Source: Impatiens glandulifera (taxonomy: Eukaryota > Streptophyta > Magnoliopsida > Ericales > Balsaminaceae). Taken from it: a stretch of DNA of 64,000 nucleotides. The position numbers and the translations under genes are program-made. The notes beneath the pieces are model-generated. The model saw only the letters and a program-made list of their open reading frames with translations, was not told the origin of the DNA and did not search any database. The stretch spans positions 84,430,846-84,494,845 of the forward strand of contig NC_061862.1 of the NCBI RefSeq assembly GCF_907164915.1, in the 5' to 3' direction. This document shows positions 1-10,794 of this stretch, piece after piece. Position 1 is the stretch's first letter. The number at the start of each line of letters is the position of its first letter.

Positions 1-3
1 AAA

Positions 4-94
4 ATTCCCGCCCACGGTTTGCCGCTTCTTTATTTCAAAAATTCCCGCCCAATATTGATGGGACGGTTGGGCTTCCAAACCGCATCTATAAAAG
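4..94 (+). promoter_or_regulatory. Putative internal promoter of the accessory ORF: two E2F-like sites and a TATA box
   Basis: The block AATTCCCGCCCA occurs twice, near positions 3-14 and 41-52. Both contain ATTCCCGC, which fits the plant E2F consensus WTTSSCSS. A TATA box (TATAAAAG) lies at 87-94, about 107 bp before the first ATG at 201, followed by a pyrimidine-rich CTCTCT leader typical of plant 5' UTRs. The motifs are seen directly; use as a promoter and cell-cycle control are inference. Confidence 0.5.
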
Positions 95-200
95 GGACTT
101 TCGGTCATTTTATTTCATTCTCACGCGAATCTGCTTTGTCTCTCTAAGCTTTCTAACTCTCTGAAGCGGCTATCTCTCACACTCTCTCAAAATCTCTAAC

Positions 201-1661
201 ATGGGACGTGATTCGGCTTTGTTCAGACTCCTATCTAAGGTGGATTTCGAGGAAATCCGGCTGAATGGTACGTCCGAGGCAAAGGTGGTTCTTGACCGGG
301 TAGTCAAAACCGGTCTGGAATTTTTCCTCGGCGGTCCTCATGTGATCTACAAAGATGCGGTCGAAGAATTCTTCACAACCGCAACCGTCTCCAACGACAA
401 AATCACCGCGACTGTATGCGGTTCTGAAATAGAGCTCACCGAGGCATTGGTGGCAGAAAGCCTACTTCTTCCGACAACCGGCCAGGATGCAACGACAGAA
501 ATAGAGCGGGACACCTTTGAGGCGGCTTGCAAGATTCTATCGGCAACTAAAGAGCCGATCAAAGCATCCGGCAGCAAACAAATGTTGAAGCCGGAGTATA
601 TCCCAATATGTGACATCTTCGCAAGGGCGATTCTGGCGAGGGGAGGAAACTACAGCAACCTCACCAAAGACAAAATCAAGATGCTGATCGGTCTGTTGGA
701 GGGACGAAAGGTTAACTGGGCAAAGGCGGTGTTCAGCAATCTAATAGATATGGTGGAACCGGATTCAAACCGGTCGTGGGGATACGCCGTTCCTCTAGGT
801 AAGATCTTCCTTCACCTCAATCTCGACATCGGTCCCGGGGTCGCTATCGCAGAACGATGCCTCATCAGATATAGGCAATTCCTAGAAAGGAAGCAGCCGG
901 CCTCCAGTTCCACAGGTGGCCGAAAGAAGAAAGCCGCCAAGAAAGCTGTCCCAGCCAAAGCAAAGGCTGAAAGCAAAGGAAAGGAGAAAACCTCCTCGGA
1001 ACCGCCGCAGCAAATAGAAGATGAGGAGTCGGCTTCCTTCTCTGAGAGAACCGACACGGAGAAGACCGAGGATGATAGAACGGTCAATGAAGACGACCAT
1101 TCGGCTCAGAGCCCCAATGATGCCGGACCAAACACCAACCCTGAGACCACCGAGGGTGGAGAAGAGGTTGATAAAGAAGCCGATGATGAAGGCGGCGACA
1201 CAGAGAGGGAGGAGGCCGAAGAAGCAGAGGCCGATAGGATATCTCGGAAACTCCTTCAAGGCGTCAGAAGAAGAGCCGAGTCGGTTGAAGAACTATACCT
1301 GGAGTGGCACGAGCACCGGTTTGGTACACCGTATAGAGAAATCCTACCGGGCCACACAGACGAGCAATGCATCCGCAGACTAGAGGAAGTAGAGGACCTG
1401 ATGATGAACGTTACAAACTCCAACACACTTCAAGAGGTACAACACCGAACTTGTCTCTTGTTACCGAAGGTCCAACTTCGGAAACTAACAACACGTATCC
1501 GGAAAATTACGGAGGAGCTCAACACGATGGAATCGGTGGACACCGTAGCGCCGCGGGTATTAGCAAGGCTTGAGAAAGCCAAAGGGGAACTAATTCAAGA
1601 AATCAAACGACTAGAGGCCATATGCAGCCGAATGCAAATACCGGTCTATACGGCTCCCTAG
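201..1661 (+). CDS. Retrotransposon accessory ORF (putative plant transposon protein type), 486 aa
   Basis: Open frame of 486 codons beginning at the first ATG after the TATA box and leader. Residues about 1-230 form a compact, probably globular part with WGYAVPLGKIF-like hydrophobic segments, resembling the 'putative plant transposon protein' domain that I recall from predicted proteins of asterid genomes. Residues about 230-265 are Lys/Ala-rich (RKKKAAKK), a plausible nuclear localisation or nucleic-acid-binding segment. Residues about 265-345 are very acidic (Glu/Asp/Thr/Ser), and about 345-480 look like coiled coil. I see no transmembrane segment, so an envelope role is not supported. It lies between the presumed pol (outside the window) and the 3' LTR. 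A second related frame follows after 1814 in a different phase, so the ancestral protein may have been longer. The function is unknown. Confidence 0.6.
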   Translation: MGRDSALFRLLSKVDFEEIRLNGTSEAKVVLDRVVKTGLEFFLGGPHVIYKDAVEEFFTTATVSNDKITATVCGSEIELTEALVAESLLLPTTGQDATTEIERDTFEAACKILSATKEPIKASGSKQMLKPEYIPICDIFARAILARGGNYSNLTKDKIKMLIGLLEGRKVNWAKAVFSNLIDMVEPDSNRSWGYAVPLGKIFLHLNLDIGPGVAIAERCLIRYRQFLERKQPASSSTGGRKKKAAKKAVPAKAKAESKGKEKTSSEPPQQIEDEESASFSERTDTEKTEDDRTVNEDDHSAQSPNDAGPNTNPETTEGGEEVDKEADDEGGDTEREEAEEAEADRISRKLLQGVRRRAESVEELYLEWHEHRFGTPYREILPGHTDEQCIRRLEEVEDLMMNVTNSNTLQEVQHRTCLLLPKVQLRKLTTRIRKITEELNTMESVDTVAPRVLARLEKAKGELIQEIKRLEAICSRMQIPVYTAP

Positions 1662-1813
1662 ATCGAAAAGTTTCCGGTTAACTGCCCAACACCTCCAAGG
1701 GTGAATGCGACTTCAATGGAATCCAATTAAAGAACCGAACCAATCTCACCGGGCCATCCCCTCCTTCACAATCGGAAGTCCCCGCTTCAGACGTCACTAA
1801 AGAATGGGTTTAG

Positions 1814-2791
1814 GACCGACTTCTAAAGCTTGAAGCATCCACATCGGAACGGATTGATAGCCGCATTCAAGAGTTCGAAGACTCCGTGGTTCAGCCGTTC
1901 AAGGATAGATCCAACAGAATATTTGATTCGGCCCTCAAGTTCACCGACGCCACAAGGCATCTTCTGGAAAGAAATCAGGAACGGTTCTCTGAAATCGGCG
2001 AAGATATGCGGGAAGAGGCAGTTCAACGCAGTAAATGTGTTCAGCGAACTGCAATTCTGGAGGATTTGACCTCCGATTTAAAGAAAGACTTCGACCGGCT
2101 TGAAAGAGAGACCGATCAACGGTTGACTACGATGGAGGATGACCTGGTTGACACAACACTTAAACGGGTCTCCGAACTCGAGAAAACAAATGTGGGTCTC
2201 GTGGCCGAACTGAAAGCGCTTTCCGAACAAGTTGTCGAACTGCTAAGGGCAAAGGTGAACGCGGATGCCGCGGCTATAGCGGCCGATGCTGAGACGGCTA
2301 AAAGGGTCCAGGATGCGCTGGATGCCAAAATGAGTAAAGAAAAGGAAGCACCGCGATCCTCTTAACTCACCGAAGAAGAAAAAGAAGCCGAGCGACTTCG
2401 AATTGCAGAGGCTAAGTACCCAGGGTTTGCTGAGAAAGTAGCCACTCAGGCTGCGGAGGATGCCGCACGGTTGGAAAGGGAAGCACGGAGGCTGGACGGC
2501 TTCGCTAAGGAACACAAGAAGAAAAAGGCAGCCGCCTCCGCCTCAGCGCCGAAAAAGCGGAAGAGGGAGGCTCCTAAGAAGGAGGCCCCTAAGAAAGTTC
2601 AAATAGCCGTGCTGCTCAATGAGGTCTCGGAAGCGGTCATCCCGAGTGAATCGCTGCAGGCCGACCAAGTCGAAGAGGAAGTCGAAGAACAACTACGGTC
2701 CCGGTCTACAAGACGACGATCTTCCGAACCGACCGGTCAACAGCAACCGAAGAAGAAAAAGAGCATATACGACTTCTCGGACTCTGAATAG
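1814..2791 (+). pseudogene. Continuation of the accessory coding region, coiled-coil protein, broken by stops
   Basis: One reading frame runs from just after a TAG at 1811-1813 to TAG at 2789-2791, interrupted by a TAA at 2363-2365. Same-style coding sequence continues on both sides of each stop, so both look like secondary nonsense changes. The product would be almost wholly alpha-helical: heptad-like Leu/Val/Ala and Glu/Lys/Arg patterns around 1886-2500, then a Lys-rich basic stretch (KKRKREAPKK) and an acidic/Ser tail ending SIYDFSDSE. It is in a different frame from the 201-1661 ORF. Either the two are separate ORFs, or one long gag-like or accessory protein has been split by a frameshift near 1660-1800. 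No ATG serves as a clear start. No function can be assigned. Confidence 0.5.
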
Positions 2792-2888
2792 GGACTATCT
2801 TTCTTTGCCTTAGTGTTTTTATATATTTTGTCTCTTTCGGTTATCTATATATAAAGTTATTTTTGAAACCGGTCATCTCTTGCATTTC

Positions 2889-3087
2889 TTACTTTGTTTT
2901 GATAATTTTAAATAAAATAATCAAAAATGGAGAAATTGATAAGATAAAAGATAAAGACTCTTCCAAAAATTTTCGAAAAATTCTCCTAAGTCAGTTTCAA
3001 AATCCGGCCAAACAAAACAACCGGCCTACGGTTGCAAACTTACTTTGTTTTGATAATTTTAAATAAAATAATCAAAAAGGGAGAAAT
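2889..3087 (+). repeat. Duplicated polypurine-tract region before the 3' LTR
   Basis: A segment of about 50 bp reading TACTTTGTTTTGATAATTTT followed by AAATAAAATAATCAAAAA and a purine run occurs at about 2889-2938 and again at about 3038-3087. The second copy ends with AAAAAGGGAGAAAT directly against the LTR start TGTTAG. In the first copy the purine run is interrupted by a T (AAAAATGGAGAAAT). Known: Sireviruses often have several polypurine tracts here; only the last is normally next to the LTR. Confidence 0.6.
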
Positions 3088-4380
3088 TGTTAGATAAATC
3101 AGACCGGTTCAAACATACCTAACTTAAATAAACTTTCCATGCAGGAACAAGGAACCGAACCGGAACCGGCTAAAGAAAACTAACCGGTCAAGCTAGTAAA
3201 CCGACCAAGAGTATTCGGAACGTAACCGCACAAAGAAAGGATCGGCCAAAGCCTAAAACCGGAATCATGAAACAGCCGATCAGCCACAAGGCAGAGGAAT
3301 AACCGGAAGAAGTCCGGTTACATCACTCATACCAAAAGCCTTTCGGTTAGGTCAAATGACCGACCAGCACAAGAAGACATTCGGGTATCTGTTGAGAACG
3401 ATATCAAAGGAACAGACTGAACACTTCCATATTCATGCAAGTCTGAGGAAAGACTGTAGGCTGCAGAAGACAGTACTACCGGATCTTTCCACTTCGGGAT
3501 AAGACAGAAAGGAAATCTTCCAAGTACAGACAACTGTCCAACAGACAGTGCCTACATCAAGTAAAAGACAAACCCGACAGGTTTGTCTTACACACCGGAA
3601 GAACAGACCGACAGGTCTGAGACAGAATACCAGGTCTGAGGTTGACCATCAGGTCTGAGGAAACGACCGCAGGTCTGAATCTTTGAAACACTGAATCACT
3701 GCACCTCTACTCAGCCAATCAGATTCAAGGAAGTGAAATATGACCGTTGGCATATTTCACCTATAAAAGGAGGCAGTTGCAGAAGAGTAAATGCGGGACA
3801 TACATTGGGATAACAAGCGCTAAGAGCATTTACTACAAGTGATAAGAGTGTGCTGTTTTAGAAAGCCTAAGTGTTGAAAGTTAAAGTGTGTTTTACAATT
3901 TCGGTGAAAACTGTAAGAGTGTTATCGAGTAGGAAATAAGTCTCGATCGGTTTGTACTTGTATTCCTTAGTGAATATCCTTCTCGCGGTTTCGAGAGGAA
4001 GGGGTGACGTAGGAGTTTTATCTCCGAACATCCATAAAATCTGTCTTGTTATTTACTGTCTGCCGGTTTCATTACTTAACCGATCTATACCACTATAATC
4101 GACTTAATCCTATCCAAGCCGAATTTCCAGGTTACCACAGCCGACCCATCAAACTTCAAACCTCCATTATACAATACCGTTTCTGCCTATCATACAAGCG
4201 TACCGCTTCAACTTGAAAGCAAACCTCTTCCGCGCTTGAACCTAGTTCAAGGGTTTGTGACAGGTTGTGTAGTATTGAAACCCCGGTGTTAATCTCTAAC
4301 CGGATTAACCACCACCCTTCGAGTGAGAACCGCTAACCGGTCCAACCCCCGGTCCTTTAGCGGCGATCTAGATCCTAACA
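3088..4380 (+). repeat. 3' long terminal repeat, 1293 bp
   Basis: Starts TGTTAGATAAATC right after the polypurine tract and ends GATCCTAACA, giving a perfect 6-bp terminal inversion TGTTAG/CTAACA. A TATA box (TATAAAAGG) lies at 3762-3770 and would start the genomic transcript. Between about 3575 and 3680 the motif CAGGTCTGA recurs four to five times with short spacers. The sequence is rich in CCGG and CGG motifs. The partner 5' LTR is outside the window. Confidence 0.75.
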
Positions 4381-4721
4381 GGTTTGATTTTGGGTTTGGG
4401 CTTGGCCCTGACCAAGAACTATTTATGTTTAATTACCTTAATGTTACCCTATAAATATGTTGTTGTAATTATTTTATAAGGTAAAACATAATTCTAGAAA
4501 GATAAAAAGTGTGAGACAAAACCTGTATTCCTTATTTTTTATATTGAAATCTAATGGCGGATAAATGGACGTAACTCTTTTGAGTGAACCACTGTAAATT
4601 TGTCATTTAGTGTTACTATTTTTTGCGTTTTTACAAATTTTCAAACATGTCATATTGAAGGATTCAAATCCACCGTTCAAATCTCAAGGATTCATTTGCC
4701 CAAATGATAATGCTTCAGCTG

Positions 4722-4722
4722 C

Positions 4723-4763
<41 letters not shown>
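4722..4763. repeat. (AAT)n microsatellite
   Basis: About 14 uninterrupted AAT/TAA units. Confidence 0.9.
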
Positions 4764-6626
4764 CTTAACTAGGCAAGTCTGTTTTGAAACTACCATTGCC
4801 TTGTTCTCTTCTCTTTATATGCCGAAAAGACCTAAACTGATGAAGTGAATTGATCAAGAAAAGAAATAAATATCATTTAAGTTGCTCTAACAATATTATC
4901 AGGATTCACTCTAACCCCTCCAAATTTGTTCAATGTCATCACATATTGAGTAATTGCCCCTACCACACGATGTCAAAATTTAAGAAGATCATGAAACTGA
5001 AATTGAATGTAAAAACTTATTATAAATGGTTCTTAACAAAATCTTTATAAAGTACTTCTAAATAACTTAAAAACGAATTTTAGTTGTTGTATGATTATAC
5101 CGGGTAATGTCATCATGAGTACTTTACCCACTGAGTTCTCTATTAGATCTACTGCTTATCTACCAAATGCAATTCAACCGTCTACCAAAACCCCCCAATT
5201 ATCTCTCTATTGAATAACAAATTCTAAATTCTTTTATCAGTTAATTAAATGAATCTTTATTGTGGCCTCAAATTGGTAACATTCTACTATTTGTAAGTTC
5301 TAGGTTGTTTTAAGTACCACAACTTAAGCGTCCGCATATGAAACTATTTGCATCAATCATCCTCCATTTTCACTTCCAAAATATTTGTTAAAACCAATTG
5401 ACAGTAGTTTAATTTTTGTATACATACCTGATAAGAAACTCACTTTTTAAATCTTCATATATAAAAGACATTGCATATCATTATTAATTTATAGTTATCA
5501 AGCTTGGAAAGTAAAGAATTGCACACCGAAATAATTAGATGTACATTACCAAACTATTCTAAAAAATGAGATCAATAAAATGAGGAACATTATGAACTTG
5601 AACTCGATCACAATAATCACTCCCTATTAATATTAAATTATTCTGACAATTACTCCCTATAATTCAATTGATGGTTCCAGTTCCTGAGAAATTAACATGG
5701 CCAGTTCCAACAAACATAATAAAGTGAAAAATCTATCAATTTAATAATAAACTTAATAGCACCCTCATGGTTGTGTGATGTCATATTAGTTCTCCTTTAA
5801 TTCTAAATAAAAAAACATAATAACACCATTTACTAAACAAGGGAAAATGCAATAGTAAGAATCCAAGAAATATAATATAACTTACTATATAATAATATCA
5901 TTATATACAGCCAAAGATATATGGATAAGGTCGAGATATAAATAGCTTTAAAATAGGAGGTAAAGAATTTAAATATGATGATTATCTTCCATATCTGTAA
6001 ATATTTTCCAACTTTTTAGTCCGAATGATCTAGGCATCAAGATTAATCAAGAATGGAGTCTAAACACATATATACTGACATTTATACAAAGAATATATGG
6101 AAGAAATTGGGAACTATATTCTGGACAATTGTGTTAATATTTATATTAATGTCGTTGCTCCGTCTTCATAAGTTAAACAATAGAAACTTGCCAAACTCTC
6201 AAGAAAGGAGACAAACTCATAAATATACAGAAAGATAATGATGATGTTAATTTGTAACTCTCGTCATTAAATTATTAGCCAATCAATTAACAAAGTAATA
6301 ATAAAGACAGAATCTCTCCGAATTTAGAATATGATGCAGATGTTTTTCCTGAATCTCTTGGTTATAATACAATATAAAAAATTCAACTCACTACTCGTAT
6401 AAGGATTAAGGAGGAGAAATCTCAAAGTCAGCTAGAATAAATTTTATCAACACCTTTATGAATACATATATATATATTTTTTTAATTTTACGAGTCTCTA
6501 TTGAGAATTGGATCACAAGTTTCATCGTTTTAAAATTATTGATTTTTATAGCTTATCATAATTATTTATTATTTTATTTTCATAATTAATATTTATATTT
6601 ATTGTTTTTATTATTATTTATCTTTC

Positions 6627-6628
<2 letters not shown>

Positions 6629-6661
<33 letters not shown>
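6629..6661. repeat. (ATT)n microsatellite
   Basis: About 11 uninterrupted ATT units. Confidence 0.9.
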
Positions 6662-6793
6662 GAAGAAAAAAATCCCATTTTTTCTTTTCTTTTCTTTTTC
6701 CTATTACAATTTCTTTAAGCTTAAGTACGCGAGGTCGAGGATGCAACTTAGAGATGACAATGAGTACTTGTATGTTTGATACCCGATTGTTGA

Positions 6794-7248
6794 TAGGGGT
6801 GTTCAATATTTGGTCTGAAGCGAATATCCGACCAAATTCGAATTCAAATACGGTTTTCAAATTGGTTTTCGAGTTTGAGTTTCAACTCGAAAACCAAATT
6901 GAAAACCGAATTCATTTTTTATTATTTATTTCTCCAAACTTAGTTTAAGAAAAAGTTCAAAATAATCAAATTAGAATATTTTGAACTCAAGACTTAATAA
7001 TAAAAAAATGTAACAAAAGCACCAGGCTGGTGCAATTTATTTTGAGTTATGCTAGTTTCAAAGAAAAAAAAACGAATTCGGTTTGTATTCGAAATTCGAA
7101 CCGAATATCAAATTCGAATTATATTCGGTTTAATTAAAATTTATTCGAATTCGGTTAGCTTTTCGAATTGGCTAAAAAAAACAAAAATTCGAATAAACCG
7201 AACCGAGAAACTCGAATAACCCGAAAATCGAACTGATAAACACCCCTA
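6794..7248. mobile_element. hAT-like MITE, 455 bp, TAGGGGTGTT termini
   Basis: The ends are inverted: TAGGGGTGTTCA at the left and the complement of TAGGGGTGTTTA at the right (...TAAACACCCCTA). The interior is full of AACCGAATTCGAA-type motifs in both orientations, including an inner inverted pair around 6860-6905 (TTTTCGAGTT / AACTCGAAAA), so the element can fold back on itself. It has no coding capacity. The flanking 8-mers (ATTGTTGA / ATGATGTG) do not match well, so the target duplication is decayed or I have misplaced the ends by a few bases. Confidence 0.55.
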
Positions 7249-8940
7249 ATGATGTGACATCTAATGAAGTGTATACCGAGTCTATTAATGGAAAGTGCGT
7301 TTGTGGTTCATAGGTTGAATTGTCAAGTTTGAAAAAATAATAATCATAATTTGTAATAAAAAGATATTATGATCTTTAGAAATAATTGAGATTTATGGAT
7401 GTTTGGTTATTTTATTAATAATAAAATAAAACATTTAACCACATATTTTATTTTTTAATCATTAATATGGATGGGTGAATATTAAAAAATTACAAACTTT
7501 AAATAAAAAAAAATGTATATCAAATAAATAAAGACAAACCAAATAAATCTAAAAAAGGTCTAGAAAGTGTTTAAATATAAAAAAAATATTTTAGAGGGGA
7601 AAGATTCAAAGGTTTTTAGAGAGACAATAGATTTTTCAACTTAGAAATTTTTACACTAAGGATTTCTCAGTTTTTTTTTTTAAAATAGCGTACAAAATTC
7701 TTTTTACTGGTAATTTTAAATATATAAGTCTCATATATAATTCCCTTTGTAAATCAAGAATCTATAATATACTTTTTGTTAATATTCTTTAAACCAACAA
7801 ATTGTTGAATTAGTAAAACTAAGATGGAAGATCATGGGTTCGATTACATCTAGAAATGTGCGCTTCGCGCGCCATTGACACTCTCCTCTTATTCTTCATT
7901 GGACAGTTGGGATGGACTTCACCGTTCTTTCCCAACTAAAATAGAAAGATTGTATTACATCGAGATGTCGATCCGTTTTTGCCCTTAATGAGATTGGGAA
8001 TTTGGAATTCCCTATTTAAACTTTTGGGCCCTTCATCTTTCTGAATCGAGGCCCGACTCGTGTTGTTCCAATAACCGATAGAGAGTACCTTAGTATACGA
8101 ACGCGCGCAGTAACTAGGAGTCCTATTACACCTAAGGTCAACTTCAATTCACCAAACCAAGGTTCATATCGTGGAGTGATTGTGGACTCGCATAAGGATA
8201 TTGAGTAGACAGTTGATGTATCAGACTCGACTTTATCCTTCGTAGGATGCATTCAAATCTGTGTCACAACGGATTCGGTAAACTACGTGTCCGGTGCACG
8301 GAAAACTACCAGCCGAGGAATAAAACCTTATTCCACATCCATCTTGAATAGCATGATCCCTTGCTCAATAATGGATTCACCTAGCGCGAGGCTGATAACA
8401 AAGACACAAACCATTAAAGCCTTCTATTTTCGGGTTTAGCTTTTTGTTTTCCAACTAACCGTCAAGGAGTGTGAATCTTGTTCGAAAGCATCAAAAGCCG
8501 AATCCGGATCCTGAGTATGAGTCATTACATCAAAAATAAATCATAAAACTTCCATATAGCACATTTCCACATAGTTGGATTCTTTTTCAGGTCTTTGTAT
8601 GGGACAGAAGCAAACCTTTTTTTTCACATAAATGATTGTGGAGTTGAGGCGTGGAATGGTGCTAGATGACTTGGAAATTCTACCCTACTTCCAGGATTTG
8701 ATTGTTGCTTGATGAGAAAAAATTGCTTGTTTGGCTCTATATGAAGTTTCTTGGCTTAGTAAGCTCTTCTTTCATGAACTTTATCTCAGCAAAGGATGCG
8801 ATGAAGGAGTCATCATCTGTCACATGGGTGAGAAGGGCAGATACTCTTCCGGTGCAGTTAGATTGAATCTGAGGCAGAATAGAACGGGTGTAACGAAAAT
8901 AAGAACGGACAGAATACTTCCCATGAGAGGAAAAACATCA
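7249..8940. other. AT-rich DNA followed by a GC-richer stretch of unknown origin
   Basis: 7249-7830 is AT-rich with no feature. Around 7842-7856 GGGTTCGATTAC resembles a tRNA T-arm (polymerase III box B), a possible SINE remnant. From about 7855 to 8930 base composition shifts to near-balanced. The stretch has no convincing gene, although 8731-8976 is open for 81 codons on the + strand. The composition is like that of the mitochondrial fragment beyond the heptamer array, so organellar origin is possible, but I recognise no organellar gene here. Confidence 0.4.
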
Positions 8941-10383
8941 AGTATTAAATATAAATCATTAAGCATTAAAAATTAAGTATCAATCATCAAGCATCAAGCA
9001 TTAAGCAACAAGCAACACACATCAAGCATTAAAAAATCTAGCATCAAGCATCAAGCATCAAGCATCAAACATCAAGCATCAATCATCATGCATCATGCAT
9101 TATGATGCATTAAGTAAGAATTAAGCATTAAGCATTAAGAATTTAGCATTAAACGTTAATCATTAATCGTTAATCATTAATCGTTAAGCGTTAAGCGTTA
9201 AGCATTAAGAGTTAAGCGTTAAGAAATAAGCAATAAGCAATAAGAAATAAGCAATAAGCAATAAGCAATAAGCAATAAGCAATAAGAAATAATCAATAAA
9301 CAATAAGCAATAAGCAATAAGCAATAAGCAATAAGCAATAAGCAATAAGCAATAAGCAATAAGCAATAAGCAATAAGCAATAAGCAATAAGCAATAAGCA
9401 ATAAGCAATAAGCAATAAGCAATAAAAAATAAGCAATAAGCAATAAGCATCAAGAATCAAGAATCAAGCGTCAAGCATCAAGCGTCAAGCGTCAAGCATC
9501 AAACGTCAAGCGTCAAGCTTCAAGCGTCAAACGTCAAGCGTCAAGCGTCAAGCGTCAAGCGTCAAACGTCAAGCGTCAACCATCAACCGTCAACCATCAA
9601 CCATCAACCATCAACCATCAAGCAACAAGCAACAAGCAACAAACAACAAACATCAACCATAAACCATCAACCATCAACCATCAACCATCAACCATCAAGC
9701 AACAAGCAACAAACATCAACCATAAACCATAAACCATCGAGAAATAAGAATCAAGCAATTAAGCATTAATAATTAAGCATTAAACATCAAGAATCAAGCA
9801 TCAAGCATCAAGCATCAAGCATCAAACATCAAACATCAAGCATCAAGTAACAAGCATCAAGTAACAAACATCAAACACCAAGCATCAAGTAACAAACATC
9901 AAACACCAAGCATCAATCATCAACCATCAATTATCAACCATCAACCATCAAGCATCAAGTAACAAGCATCAAACAACAAGCATCAAGCAACATGCAACAA
10001 ACATCAACCATTAACCATCAAGCATCAAGCATCAAGCATCAAGCATCAAGCATCAAGCATCAAGCATCAAGCATCAAGCATCAAGCATCAAATCAAGCAT
10101 CAAACAACTAGCATCAAACATTAAATATCAACCATCAAGTATCAAGCATCAAATATCAAGCAACAAGTAATAATCAATAAGCAACAAGCATTAAGCATCA
10201 AGAAATAAGCATAATGCATCAAGAAACAAACATCAAGCATTAAGCATTAAAAATCAAGAATCAAACAACAAGAAACAAGCATCAAATATCAAGTATAAAG
10301 AAACAACCAATAAGAAACCATCATTAAACATCAAGTATCAAGTATCAAAAAAAAAACTAAAAAGAAACAATGAAGCATTAAGC
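8941..10383. repeat. 1.4-kb array of evolving 7-bp repeats
   Basis: Almost the entire stretch is built from heptamers related to AAGCATC. Local homogenised blocks are (AATAAGC)n at about 9226-9450, (GTCAAGC)n at about 9465-9580, (CATCAAC)n at about 9575-9700 and again 9940-10010, and (ATCAAGC)n at about 9790-9850 and 10018-10092. The period stays 7 while the unit drifts. The translation LLLIAYC on the minus strand simply reflects a 7-bp period; it is not a protein. The repeat is not the plant telomere unit TTTAGGG. Confidence 0.9.
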
Positions 10384-10386
10384 TTT

Positions 10387-10655
10387 TTGAAAAGAGTTTT
10401 AGGTCATAGTTCTATTGGACATGTAGGTTATATTCGTACCTATTTCTCATGTGGAACCATAGAAGGAATTCAATCACTACTAATTGAATTCTTTATTTAT
10501 GCATCAATGACGATAGATGCATTCTCCATAGCTTTAGCATTACGACAAACTCGTGTCAAATATATAGTGAATTTGGGCGCTCTAGCAAAAACGAATCCTA
10601 TTTTGGCTATTACCTTCTCCCTTACATGTTCTCATACGCAGGAATACCCACGATA
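10387..10655 (+). pseudogene. nad2: Mitochondrial nad2 fragment in the nuclear genome (NUMT)
   Basis: The translation LKRVLGHSSIGHVGYI... through GTIEGIQSLLI, ALRQTRVKYIVNLGALAKTNPILAITFS is recognisable as plant mitochondrial NADH dehydrogenase subunit 2, a membrane subunit of respiratory complex I. The normal FSITMFSYAGIP-type continuation is present but frame-shifted: one base is missing near 10623, so the frame changes to CSHTQEYP. Several residues differ from the usual protein, as expected for unedited and decayed DNA. It begins immediately after the heptamer array. Base composition is much more GC-rich than the surroundings. It is not a functional gene. Confidence 0.85.
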
Positions 10656-10794
10656 GACGACTTTTAAAGAGGAGCGAAAGGTCAGAGCTTGATCCCTCGG
10701 AAGGGGCCAACAATGACTTAGCCGAGGCACGATTGGAATGAGCTTCCGCGTTATAAGCATGTCTTGTCATTGGCATTCATGAGAACTCTGAGAT
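10656..10794 (+). other. Probable continuation of the mitochondrial insert
   Basis: About 140 bp of balanced composition (GGAGCGAAAGGTCAGAGC..., CCTCGGAAGGGGCC...) that does not continue the nad2 reading frame. It could be nad2 intron or adjoining mitochondrial sequence. The join to the nuclear pseudogene is near 10795. Confidence 0.4.

Larger units (their letters stand above)
1..4380 (+). mobile_element. 3' part of an LTR retrotransposon, Sirevirus/copia-like, cut by the window start
   Basis: Seen: a + strand ORF region (201-2791), a non-coding spacer with a duplicated polypurine-tract segment, and a long terminal repeat starting TGTTAG at 3088 and ending CTAACA at 4380. The 5' LTR, gag and pol would lie left of the window, so neither the family nor the target-site duplication can be tested. 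Known: Sireviruses (a Ty1/copia lineage) carry an extra ORF between pol and the 3' LTR and several copies of the polypurine tract before that LTR. Inference: this is such an element. The interior is clearly GC-richer than the AT-rich DNA that begins just after 4380, which supports a common boundary there. Alternatives are a Ty3/gypsy element with an additional 3' ORF, or a non-autonomous derivative. Confidence 0.65.
4381..6793. other. AT-rich intergenic DNA, no gene recognised
   Basis: No ORF with codon structure or known motif. Contains the trinucleotide microsatellites listed separately, short TA tracts and a purine/pyrimidine-rich tract near 6665-6705. Confidence 0.6.

Noticed and set aside
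201..2791. Envelope-like protein in the Sirevirus position
   Set aside because: No signal peptide or transmembrane segment is visible; the proteins are basic/acidic and coiled-coil.
8016..8976. Possible organellar genes in the GC-richer stretch before the heptamer array
   Set aside because: Open frames of 78 and 81 codons show no motif I can assign to a chloroplast or mitochondrial gene; composition alone is not enough.
9205..9453. Two hydrophobic minus-strand ORFs reading LLLIAYC repeats
   Set aside because: Pure translation of the (AATAAGC)n heptamer; no start context or conserved family.
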